Below are positions 27,213 to 34,472 of a DNA stretch of 64,000 bases, one piece after another; the first letter of the stretch is position 1; each line of letters opens with the position of its first letter. Position numbers and translations under genes: made by a program. Below the pieces are notes generated by a model that worked only from the letters and a program-made list of their open reading frames with translations, did not search any database and had not been told where the DNA came from. This DNA comes from Deltaproteobacteria bacterium. GTDB lineage: Bacteria > Myxococcota_A > UBA9160 > SMWR01. Location: positions 1 to 64,000 of the forward strand of contig PBYF01000010.1 in NCBI GenBank assembly GCA_002729515.1, in the 5' to 3' direction.

Positions 27213-28544
27213 TCAAGCGGCGAACAGATCAAACACCGCGCGCAGGGTCCCGGGAACGGCATCCCACAGGACGTAGAGCAGTACAAGCGGCACTGCGAAA
27301 CGCAGCAACGCCCTCCACAGGGAAAACCCGCGCCCGCCCCTTGCGCCCACACGAGCCTCCCCCACCGGGTCCTGCATGCGCCAGCCCACGAAGAGCGAGA
27401 GCGCCAGGCCCCCGCCGAGCAGGAAGACGTTGTTGGCCACCTGGTCCATCACGTCGAGCACGCCGAGGCTCCAGGCGGCGGGTGCACCGAGCAAGGTGAT
27501 CGCCCCACCCGACAGGAGCGCCGCACGGCGGCGCCCCCAGCCCAAGCCATCGATCGCGGCGGAGACGACCACCTCGAGCAGCGAGATCGCCGACGTCAGC
27601 GCCCCGACGACCAGTGCGGCGAAGAACACCAGTCCCACCACGCGTCCCACGCCACCCATTCCGGCAAACGCCTCAGGTAGCGTGATGAAGAGAGCGCCTA
27701 GCGTGCTCCCCCCCACTTTTTCCGAAAGGCCGAGGGCAAAGATCATCGGGAACACCGCGAGCCCCGCCAGAAATGCAATCCCCATATCCGCACCCGCGAT
27801 TACCACCGAACCGTTCGGAAGATTCGCATCGCGTCCGAGGTAGCTCGCGTAGGTCATCATCGCGCCCATGCCGAGACTCAGGCTGAAGAAAGCCTGGCCC
27901 GCAGCCTGGGTGAGCACCTCGCGAGAAAGGATCCCGGAGAAATCGGTGTCGAGATAGTAGGCATAGCCCTCCTCGGCACCGGGAAGCATCGCCGCGTAGA
28001 CGGCAAGCCCCGCCACCATCAGGAAGAGCAGCGGCATCAGCACCGTGGCGGCGCGTTCGATTCCAGCCTTCACACCACCCGCGACGATCGCGATGGTGAT
28101 GGCCATGAACGCCAGATGGAACGAAAAGGCATCCGGACCCTGGGCGATGTCCTCGAAGCGTTCGGAGACGCCGGAAAATCCGCCGAAGAACGCCATCAAC
28201 CCGTAGCGGAGCGTCCAACCGGCGATCACACCGTAGTAGGCGAGGATCAGGAAGCCGGCCGCCACGAAGACCATGCCCAGGGGCGTCCATGCGCGGCCTC
28301 CGTAGTGCTGGAGTGCCGCCACCGGGCTCCGCTGGGAGCCGCGTCCGACCGTGAGTTCGGCCAACAAGACGGGCAGGCCAATCAACAGCGTGACGCCGAG
28401 GTAGAGAATCACGAACGCAGCACCGCCGTTCTCGGCGGTGAGGTACGAGAAGCGCCACATGTTTCCGAGGCCCACAGCCGAGCCCACGGCGGCCAAGACG
28501 AAGCCCGCCCGGCTCGACCACTGCTCGCGAGGTGCGTTCGCCAC
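27213..28544 (-). CDS. Sodium-dependent neurotransmitter-symporter-family transporter
   Basis: 443 residues with about 11-12 membrane segments. The N-terminus REQWSSRAGFVLAAVGSAVG followed by LGNMWRFSYLTAENGGAAFV is the unmistakable NSS/SNF signature, including the unwound helix 1 region and the Na-site residues. Bacterial members (LeuT, TnaT, MhsT) import amino acids with sodium. GTG 28544 is chosen because a purine-rich GGGGGGAG precedes it and it places the family N-terminus correctly; the longer frame to 28640 overlaps the divergent promoter. The next gene on the same strand is unrelated. The amino acid imported is not predictable. Confidence 0.92.
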   Translation of the reverse strand: MANAPREQWSSRAGFVLAAVGSAVGLGNMWRFSYLTAENGGAAFVILYLGVTLLIGLPVLLAELTVGRGSQRSPVAALQHYGGRAWTPLGMVFVAAGFLILAYYGVIAGWTLRYGLMAFFGGFSGVSERFEDIAQGPDAFSFHLAFMAITIAIVAGGVKAGIERAATVLMPLLFLMVAGLAVYAAMLPGAEEGYAYYLDTDFSGILSREVLTQAAGQAFFSLSLGMGAMMTYASYLGRDANLPNGSVVIAGADMGIAFLAGLAVFPMIFALGLSEKVGGSTLGALFITLPEAFAGMGGVGRVVGLVFFAALVVGALTSAISLLEVVVSAAIDGLGWGRRRAALLSGGAITLLGAPAAWSLGVLDVMDQVANNVFLLGGGLALSLFVGWRMQDPVGEARVGARGGRGFSLWRALLRFAVPLVLLYVLWDAVPGTLRAVFDLFAA

Positions 28545-28618
28545 GCATCTCCCCCCTGGTTCGGCGGTGGGGGAAGCCGCACGCGCGGAGCATAACCCGG
28601 CGCCGGCGATCCGAGAAG

Positions 28619-28627
28619 TGTTAGGAT
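28619..28627 (+). promoter_or_regulatory. Extended -10 box before the frameshifted gene
   Basis: TGTTAGGAT ends 11 bases before ATG 28639, the same arrangement as at 4753 and 22193. No Shine-Dalgarno lies between. A kept promoter in front of a broken reading frame favours a recent lesion or a sequencing error. Confidence 0.4.
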
Positions 28628-28638
28628 CCCCGCCCTGC

Positions 28639-29093
28639 ATGGGTGACGTCTCTCACGTCCGGTTCGATCCGCTCCTCCCCGCAGACGAGGCCAAAACAAC
28701 GCTTCGCCTCTGCGAGCGCTTCGGTCGCTGCGGCACCGACGCGGCCGAAGACATGGAGCAAGACTTCGGCGAGAGCATCGGCCAGCACCACGACGCCGCA
28801 GCCCACTTCGCGCAAACGGGCGGACGCCTGGGGCGCCGGGAGTCCGGGCAGCGCCTCATCGCGCGCACCCACTACCGCCGCGGAAGACCTGCTGCTACCG
28901 GGACGAAGTGGAATACGCCCGGGTGGCGGAGCACCCAGAAAATATTGCCCGCAACCAGACAATCGAAACCTTGGTGACCGGCCTCCGCGCACGCGGTCGA
29001 ATCGGAGTGCGGCCCGACGACACGGCTCTGGGCCTGTCGCGCATCGACGAGTACATCCAATTCCCGCCGCCGGCACTGAAAAGTCCGAACTGA
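28639..29093 (+). pseudogene. Unrecognised gene interrupted by a frameshift
   Basis: From ATG 28639 the frame reads a plausible protein (FDPLLPADEAKTTLRLCERF, then TGGRLGRRESG and ARTHYRRGR) for about 80 residues, then turns low-quality and stops at 28975. One base out of step, from about 28880, another frame continues sensibly (CCYRDEVEYARVAEHPENI) to TGA at 29091-29093, just before the aminopeptidase. A one-base loss near 28878-28893 joins the two into about 151 residues. I do not recognise the family; the charged, soluble character and a GGRLGRRE stretch are all that can be said. It may be a pseudogene, a truncated remnant, or an assembly error. Confidence 0.5.
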
Positions 29094-29103
29094 GCCACCC
29101 CTC

Positions 29104-31689
29104 TTGCCCAGCAAGCGGCGCAGCCGCAAGCCCGCCTATCGCCTGGCCGCCGACGTGCGCCCCGACGAAGTCGACCTGCACGTCGAGGTCGATCCCAGCC
29201 GCAGCGGCAGCTTTCGCGGCGAGGTAACCCACGGGATCACACTGTCTCGCGACAAACGGGCGATCCGGATCCACGCCTGCGAACTGCGGGTCTCGGGAGC
29301 TCGAATCGAATGGGACGGCGGAAACGCCCGCGGGAAGCTCGAACCGCTCCCCGAAGTCGAAATGGTCGAGATCCGCTTCCCGAGGCCCGTGCCCGCTGGG
29401 CGCGCCCGGCTGCGGCTCGCGTTCCGGGGCCGCCTGCGCAAGGACCTGTGCGGCTTCTACGGCGCCTCGGTCGGCGGACGGCGCTACGCCTTCACGCAGC
29501 TCGAGGCGACGGACGCGCGAAAGTTCTTCCCCTGTTTCGACGAGCCGGCGATGAAGGCGCGCTTTCGCGTATCCGTCACCACCGGATCGAAAAATGCCGT
29601 GGTGTCCAACGCGCCGATCGCCTCGACCCGACAAGAACCGAACGGGCACAAGACGGTCCGCTTTCGGCAGACGCCCCCGCTCTCGACCTATCTGGTGGCA
29701 CTCGCCGTCGGTGAACTCCATCGCTCGAGACCCGTGCATCTGGGAAAGACAGCGATCCGGACCTGGCACACGCCGGGCAAGGAGCGACTCACCCGCATCG
29801 GGCTCGAGACAGCGCGCGAGACCCTGGCGCGGCTCGAACGCTATTTCGGCCTGCCCTATCCGTACGAGAAGCTCGACCTGATCGCGGTGCCGGATTTCGA
29901 GTTCGGTGCCATGGAAAACGCGGGCGCCGTCTTCTTCCGGGAGACACTGCTGCTGCTCGACCCCGCCACCGCGACGACGAACGAGAAGAAGCGCGCCGCC
30001 GAGGTGATCGCGCACGAACTCGCACATATGTGGTACGGCGACCTCGTCACCATGGCCTGGTGGGACGACCTCTGGCTGAACGAAGCGTTTGCCACCTGGA
30101 TGGCCTACTTGGTCGTCGACGACTGGAAGCCCGAGTGGCATATGTGGCACGACTTCCAGCACGGACGCGCGGCGGCGCTCGAGCTCGACTCCCTGCGCCA
30201 CACCCACCCGATCTACGCCCGGGTGCGAACAGCGGCGGAGGCGAACGAGAACTTCGACCTCATCACCTACGAGAAGGGCGCCTCCATCGTCCGCATGCTG
30301 GAACGCTACCTCGGCGCCGCGGCGTTTCGACGCGGTGTGCGCCGCTACATCCGCCGTCATCGAGAGGGAAACACCGTGGCGGCGGACCTCTGGCGCGCAC
30401 TGGGCGAGGCGTCCGGAGAACCCGTCGAAGAACTGGCCCACGCCTGGCTCGAGCAGGAGGGGTACCCCGTAGTCCGGGCGAGCGTGCGAAGCACGGGAAC
30501 CCGGACGCGTCTGGTCCTCTCCCAGGAGCGCTTCACGGAGCAGCCGCGGCCCCGGACGGATGCCGCGCCCCGCTGGCCCGTGCCTATCGTCGCGCGGGTC
30601 GTGGGTCCCCACGGCGGACGCGGCCGACTCGAGCGGCACCTCCTGACCGGAGCCCGCGGCGCACTCGAACTCGGCCGCGGGGCACCGCGACTCGTCTACG
30701 CAAACGCCGAGGAGGCGGGCTTCTTCCGGCCCCAGCACGGCAAACGCGAACTCGAGGCGATCCTGGCGACACCCCAGAAGCTCGTTCCGATCGAGCGCAT
30801 GGGAATCGCCGACCACGAGTGGGCCCTGGTGCGCGCCGGACGCGCACCGGTGTCGGGTTTCCTGGCACTGGTCACTGCCTTCGCCCAGGACCGCGACCCG
30901 GATGTGTTGACTGCGCTGCACGGCCCACTCGCCTTCCTGGCGCACGACCTGGTTCCCGACGCCGCGCCGGACTGCGCCGAACCGCTCTCCCGTTTCATCG
31001 AGGCGCGGTTCGGCTCTGCATTCTCCGCGTTGGGATGGAAACCACGCCGGGGAGAGGACGAGCCGACCGGTCTCGCGCGTGCCGCGTTGCTCTCGATCCT
31101 GGGATCGGCGGCAGGAAGCCCCGCTGTGCTCGAGGCGGCTGACCGCCAATGCGATCTCTACCTGCGCAGCCGCCGCGCCGTCCCCGCGGATCTCGCGGAC
31201 TCGATCGTGGGACTCGCCGCCCGCGTGGGCGACGCCATGCGTTACCGCGCTTTCCTCGAAGCCATGGAGTCGGCGAATACACCCCAGGACCAGCGGCGCT
31301 TCCTGCTCGCTCTGGGTGGATTCCGGGACCCGGCGCTAATACAGCGCACGCTCCGCCTGTCGCTCACCCCGGCGGTGCCCACCCAGGACGTGGTGTTCCT
31401 GCTCGGGCGCATGTTCGCAAACCCGGCGGCGCGCGACGCAACGTGGGACTTCGTGCGCGCCCGCTGGCCCAGGCTCGAAAAACGCATGGGGTCGATTCTC
31501 GTCGGACGAATGATCGAAACCACGGTCCACCTGCGCGCACCCGCACGGCGCCGCGAAGTGGCGCGCTTCTTCCGCGAGAACCCGGTCCCGAGTGCGAAGC
31601 GCGTACTGCGACAGACACTCGAGCGCTTCGACTGGTACCGGGGGTTCCGCGCAAAGGCGGCCCGCGAACTGCGTGAGGCGCTGGATTAG
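29104..31689 (+). CDS. M1 family zinc aminopeptidase
   Basis: 861 residues, full length for the aminopeptidase N family. The GAMEN substrate loop is at about residues 268-272, and the zinc site HELAH is at 304-308 with the third ligand Glu327 in WLNEAFATWM, exactly 18 residues between. A Tyr in ITYEKGASIVRMLERYLG is the usual transition-state stabiliser. The C-terminal about 330 residues form the helical ERAP1-like domain. TTG 29104 is the only sensible start close to the upstream frame end; no strong Shine-Dalgarno. The lack of a signal peptide indicates cytoplasmic peptide trimming. It ends 4 bases inside the convergent diacylglycerol kinase gene. Confidence 0.92.
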   Translation: MPSKRRSRKPAYRLAADVRPDEVDLHVEVDPSRSGSFRGEVTHGITLSRDKRAIRIHACELRVSGARIEWDGGNARGKLEPLPEVEMVEIRFPRPVPAGRARLRLAFRGRLRKDLCGFYGASVGGRRYAFTQLEATDARKFFPCFDEPAMKARFRVSVTTGSKNAVVSNAPIASTRQEPNGHKTVRFRQTPPLSTYLVALAVGELHRSRPVHLGKTAIRTWHTPGKERLTRIGLETARETLARLERYFGLPYPYEKLDLIAVPDFEFGAMENAGAVFFRETLLLLDPATATTNEKKRAAEVIAHELAHMWYGDLVTMAWWDDLWLNEAFATWMAYLVVDDWKPEWHMWHDFQHGRAAALELDSLRHTHPIYARVRTAAEANENFDLITYEKGASIVRMLERYLGAAAFRRGVRRYIRRHREGNTVAADLWRALGEASGEPVEELAHAWLEQEGYPVVRASVRSTGTRTRLVLSQERFTEQPRPRTDAAPRWPVPIVARVVGPHGGRGRLERHLLTGARGALELGRGAPRLVYANAEEAGFFRPQHGKRELEAILATPQKLVPIERMGIADHEWALVRAGRAPVSGFLALVTAFAQDRDPDVLTALHGPLAFLAHDLVPDAAPDCAEPLSRFIEARFGSAFSALGWKPRRGEDEPTGLARAALLSILGSAAGSPAVLEAADRQCDLYLRSRRAVPADLADSIVGLAARVGDAMRYRAFLEAMESANTPQDQRRFLLALGGFRDPALIQRTLRLSLTPAVPTQDVVFLLGRMFANPAARDATWDFVRARWPRLEKRMGSILVGRMIETTVHLRAPARRREVARFFRENPVPSAKRVLRQTLERFDWYRGFRAKAARELREALD

Positions 31690-32075
31690 CCCCCCGCGAA
31701 ACGGTCTAGGAGCCGCGGGACGAAGATCAGCAGACCCGCGGCGGCGGCCCCGATCGACGCCAACAGCACCGCACCGGCGGCTACGTCCTTGGCCCGCCCG
31801 ACGAGCGGATTCGGATCCGCCGACACTGCGTCACCCAGTGCCTCGAGCGCGGTATTCACCCCCTCGGCCAGCCAGACCAACCCGATCGCAAGCACGAGCA
31901 CCGCCCACTCCACCCGGGTGCAACCCAGCCAGAACCCGACGGCCAGGACCGCGAGCGTCGCCACGGCGTGAATTCGCGCGTTGTGCTGCGTCGCCAGGAG
32001 GACAGCCACCCCGCGGAAGGCGTCCCGGAAGCTGTGCGCCCGGGCCGCCGCACTGAATCGCTCGCCTTGGCTCAC
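31686..32075 (-). CDS. dgkA: Small membrane diacylglycerol/undecaprenol kinase
   Basis: 129 residues with three hydrophobic helices. The catalytic signature EGVNTALEALGD matches the E-x2-N-T-A-(I/L)-E...D of DgkA and its Gram-positive undecaprenol kinase relatives; an upstream Arg/Glu helix (SFRDAFRGVAVLLATQHNAR) is also conserved. It phosphorylates diacylglycerol or undecaprenol at the inner membrane. GTG 32075 overlaps the TGA of the TM2 gene as GTGA, so the two are translationally coupled. The symbol denotes the family; the lipid substrate (dgkA or dgkB/udk sense) cannot be settled. It is unrelated in fold to the soluble lipid kinase at 1667. Confidence 0.85.
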   Translation of the reverse strand: MSQGERFSAAARAHSFRDAFRGVAVLLATQHNARIHAVATLAVLAVGFWLGCTRVEWAVLVLAIGLVWLAEGVNTALEALGDAVSADPNPLVGRAKDVAAGAVLLASIGAAAAGLLIFVPRLLDRFAGG

Positions 32076-32479
32076 ATCGAACCCTCGGAGTTGACCAGCG
32101 TGACCTGGTCGTTGAGCGTCCAGAAATCGTAGAGCACGCCGATCAGGAAGAAGCCACCGGTGAAGAGATAGAGAATGCCGGTGATCCACTTTCCCAGGTA
32201 CATGCGGTGCACACCGAACGCACCGAGGAACGTAAGGAGAATCCAGGCGACGGTATAGTCGATTTTCCCCGCTCGGAACCGCAGCTCCGCCTGCTGCTCG
32301 AGACTCGGCATCAGGAAGAAGTCGACGATCCAGCCGACGAGAAACAACCCGAAGGTGAGGAACCAGATCGTTCCCGAGATGGGTTTCCCGAAATAGAAGC
32401 GGTGCGATCCGGTGAAACCGAAGATCCACAGGATGTAGCCGACCGATGTCAGATGCGTATCTTCGCGTTCGTTCGTCAC
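32072..32479 (-). CDS. Protein with two TM2 domains
   Basis: 135 residues. Two copies of the TM2 unit are visible, each with a paired helix and the G-x-HRFYFGK or G-VHRMYLGKW motif followed by FLVGWIVDFF or FLIGVLYDFW. The family has unknown function; bacterial members are small membrane proteins sometimes linked to envelope or surface processes. The first unit occupies about residues 10-55 and the second 73-122. It is translationally coupled to the downstream diacylglycerol kinase, which is a specific hint that the two act in one membrane-lipid context. The start at 32479 follows about 97 bp of spacer after the DUF547 gene. Confidence 0.88.
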   Translation of the reverse strand: MTNEREDTHLTSVGYILWIFGFTGSHRFYFGKPISGTIWFLTFGLFLVGWIVDFFLMPSLEQQAELRFRAGKIDYTVAWILLTFLGAFGVHRMYLGKWITGILYLFTGGFFLIGVLYDFWTLNDQVTLVNSEGSM

Positions 32480-32576
32480 CGCGAAACCTCCCGAACCGTT
32501 TCTCCCGTTCTCAACCGAAGACCTCGATTTATCCGAACTCGTAGTCCGACCGACCGAACACGCCGCCCCGGGCCGC

Positions 32577-33398
32577 TCAGTCTAACGGGAGCGGCTTCCC
32601 GTTGAGATCCCAGTCGGACTTCTGGTAACGGACCTTCCAGCTACCATCGGCTAGACCGGCAGCGACAGCGGGATCTTCGACGTGCAGCGCCACATAGGCC
32701 GGTACGGAACCCGCGGCGGCAGCAAAGTCCTCGGCGTACCAGTCGAAGATCTCGGAGAGGTATGCGACACGCTCGACCGGGTCGTAGCGGTTCTTCGCGG
32801 GGTCGTTCACGAAGGCGAACGTCGCAGACTCGAGCTGTGCATCGAGCGTGCGCGGCAGGTAGGCCTGAGACGAAAGTGACGGACAAGAGACCGCCGCACA
32901 CACCAGCGCGAAATGGGTGCGCGGGTCGCCAATCGGTCGGATCCTCCGGTATTGGAGGTCCCAGAGCGTGATCGAATCGCCGCCCACGTCGTGACGGGCG
33001 CGCCGAAGGAACTCGTTGCGCCCGAGAATCGTCGCCGGCGACTGCCCGTCGAGGATGCCGGCGATGGCAGAGGCGTTGTAGGCATTGATCCAGAAGGCCA
33101 ACCGTTCGTCGGCGCTGGTGTCGAGTGTGAAGCGCGCACGGCGCAGGGCGGTCAGGAAGACCGGAAACCCGGCGTCGTTCGCAACGGCCGGATAATCGAC
33201 TGCACCCCGGAGCACGTGGGCGCGCAACAGCCCATTCCAATCGGCGTAGTCCAGGCGCTCGACGGGCTGTGTCTCGGGCAGCCAATACGACTGGGACGGC
33301 GCCACACAGCCCGCACCCAGCAGCGCGAGGCCCAGAAGCAACACACCGCGCTTGACCCGAGAGGGACTTTCGTTATTTTTTCGCTTACGAAAGAACAC
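32577..33398 (-). CDS. DUF547 lipoprotein-like protein
   Basis: About 273 residues from GTG 33398. The basic stretch SRVKRG followed by VLLLGLALLGAGC looks like a lipoprotein signal with a Cys at its end, although the residue at -3 is not the usual Leu. The mature part is DUF547: LLRAHV...VDYPAV, then FWINAYNASAI, LWDLQYRRIR, DPRTHFALVCAAVSCP. The fold is cysteine-protease-like by some predictions, with His and Cys here in HFALVCAA. The start is uncertain: 33344 (GTG) is the next possibility, and a longer frame to 33464 would cross the divergent promoter. Function is unknown. Confidence 0.8.
   Translation of the reverse strand: MFFRKRKNNESPSRVKRGVLLLGLALLGAGCVAPSQSYWLPETQPVERLDYADWNGLLRAHVLRGAVDYPAVANDAGFPVFLTALRRARFTLDTSADERLAFWINAYNASAIAGILDGQSPATILGRNEFLRRARHDVGGDSITLWDLQYRRIRPIGDPRTHFALVCAAVSCPSLSSQAYLPRTLDAQLESATFAFVNDPAKNRYDPVERVAYLSEIFDWYAEDFAAAAGSVPAYVALHVEDPAVAAGLADGSWKVRYQKSDWDLNGKPLPLD
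33352..33393 (+). promoter_or_regulatory. Divergent promoter region with inverted repeat
   Basis: TTGACC at 33352-33357 and TATTTT at 33374-33379 are separated by 16 bp and suit a sigma-70-type promoter for the radical SAM gene starting at 33400. CTTTCGT (33367-33373) and ACGAAAG (33387-33393) form an inverted repeat around the -10, a possible operator. The AT-rich run stands out against the GC-rich surroundings. Confidence 0.45.
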
Positions 33399-33399
33399 C

Positions 33400-34461
33400 G
33401 TGCCCCGCTCTGCCCTCAGCCGCCAGCCCACCGCCAACCCCTCGAATCGATTCGAGAAAATCATCTACGACTCCAGTGCGGAGTTCGCCCAGCCGAGCGC
33501 CGAAGACGAGCCGCCTCGGCCCCCTACCGAGTTCTACCGCGATCCGTGCCGTCGCGCCCTCGCCTGGAACGAAAGCCCCGACCTGCCCTTCCACGCGAGC
33601 CTCAACCCCTACCGCGGCTGCATGCACGCCTGCGCCTATTGCTACGCGCGTCCCAGCCACGAGTACCTGGGCTTTTCCGCCGGACTCGACTTCGAGACGA
33701 AAATCCTGGTGAAAGAGGACCTCCCGGCGGTGCTTCGGGCAGAACTCTCCGCTCCGCGCTGGGAGCCCCAGGTGGTGGCGATCGGCGGCGTCACGGACCC
33801 ATACCAGCCGATCGAACGCAGGACACGCCTGACGCGCCGCTGCCTCGAGGTCTTCCTGGAGCTTCGCAACCCAGTGACTCTCGTGACGAAGAGCACCCTG
33901 GTGCGGCGCGATCTCGATCTGCTCGTGGAGTTCGCGCGCCTCGACCTCGCCCAGATCTACGTCTCGATCACGACGCTCGACCGCGAACTCCAGCGCGGCC
34001 TCGAGCCGCTCGCAGCGGCGCCCTCGCAGCGAATCGCAGCAATCGAGACGCTGGCGGGCGCGGCAATTCCGGTGGGGGTGCTCGTCGCCCCGGTGATCCC
34101 AGGCCTCACCGACCACGAAGCTCCCGCCATCGTCGAGGCGGCAGCCCGCGCCGGTGCCCGCAGCGCGCGCCACGTGATGCTCAAGCTCCCGCACGCCGTG
34201 AAGCAGCTCTTCGAGACCTGGCTCGAGCGCCACCATCCCGGCCGGCGCGCGAAGGTGATGAACCGCGTGCGCGCCATGCGCGGCGGGCGCCTGAACGACC
34301 CGCGCTTCCACCTGCGACAGCAGGGAATGGGCTTGTTCGCGGACCAGACCCGCACGCTGTTCGCGGTGGCCTGCCGCCGCGCCGGCCTGGCCCAGGAGAT
34401 GCCGCCGCTCTCGACGGCCCACTTCCGGTACCCGGGCGGCGAGCAGCTGCCGCTCCTGTAG
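33400..34461 (+). CDS. SPL-family radical SAM protein
   Basis: 353 residues. The CMHACAYCYARPSHEYLG block carries the C-x3-C-x2-C cluster motif of radical SAM enzymes, in the arrangement found in the spore-photoproduct-lyase-like group (related to Rv2578c and PA0069). It binds a [4Fe-4S] cluster and S-adenosylmethionine; substrates of these non-sporulating members are unknown. Later motifs include GGVTDPYQPIE and STLVRRDLDLL. GTG 33400 is preferred to an in-frame TTG at 33352, which is better explained as part of the -35 box. The ABC-class ATPase begins 11 bp downstream and is likely cotranscribed. Confidence 0.85.
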   Translation: MPRSALSRQPTANPSNRFEKIIYDSSAEFAQPSAEDEPPRPPTEFYRDPCRRALAWNESPDLPFHASLNPYRGCMHACAYCYARPSHEYLGFSAGLDFETKILVKEDLPAVLRAELSAPRWEPQVVAIGGVTDPYQPIERRTRLTRRCLEVFLELRNPVTLVTKSTLVRRDLDLLVEFARLDLAQIYVSITTLDRELQRGLEPLAAAPSQRIAAIETLAGAAIPVGVLVAPVIPGLTDHEAPAIVEAAARAGARSARHVMLKLPHAVKQLFETWLERHHPGRRAKVMNRVRAMRGGRLNDPRFHLRQQGMGLFADQTRTLFAVACRRAGLAQEMPPLSTAHFRYPGGEQLPLL

Positions 34462-34472
34462 CCTACCGGGCC

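Noticed and set aside
32913-34472. Long upstream extension of the ABC-class ATPase frame
   Set aside because: It overlaps DUF547 and the radical SAM gene in other frames. The ATPase has a natural ATG start at 34473.
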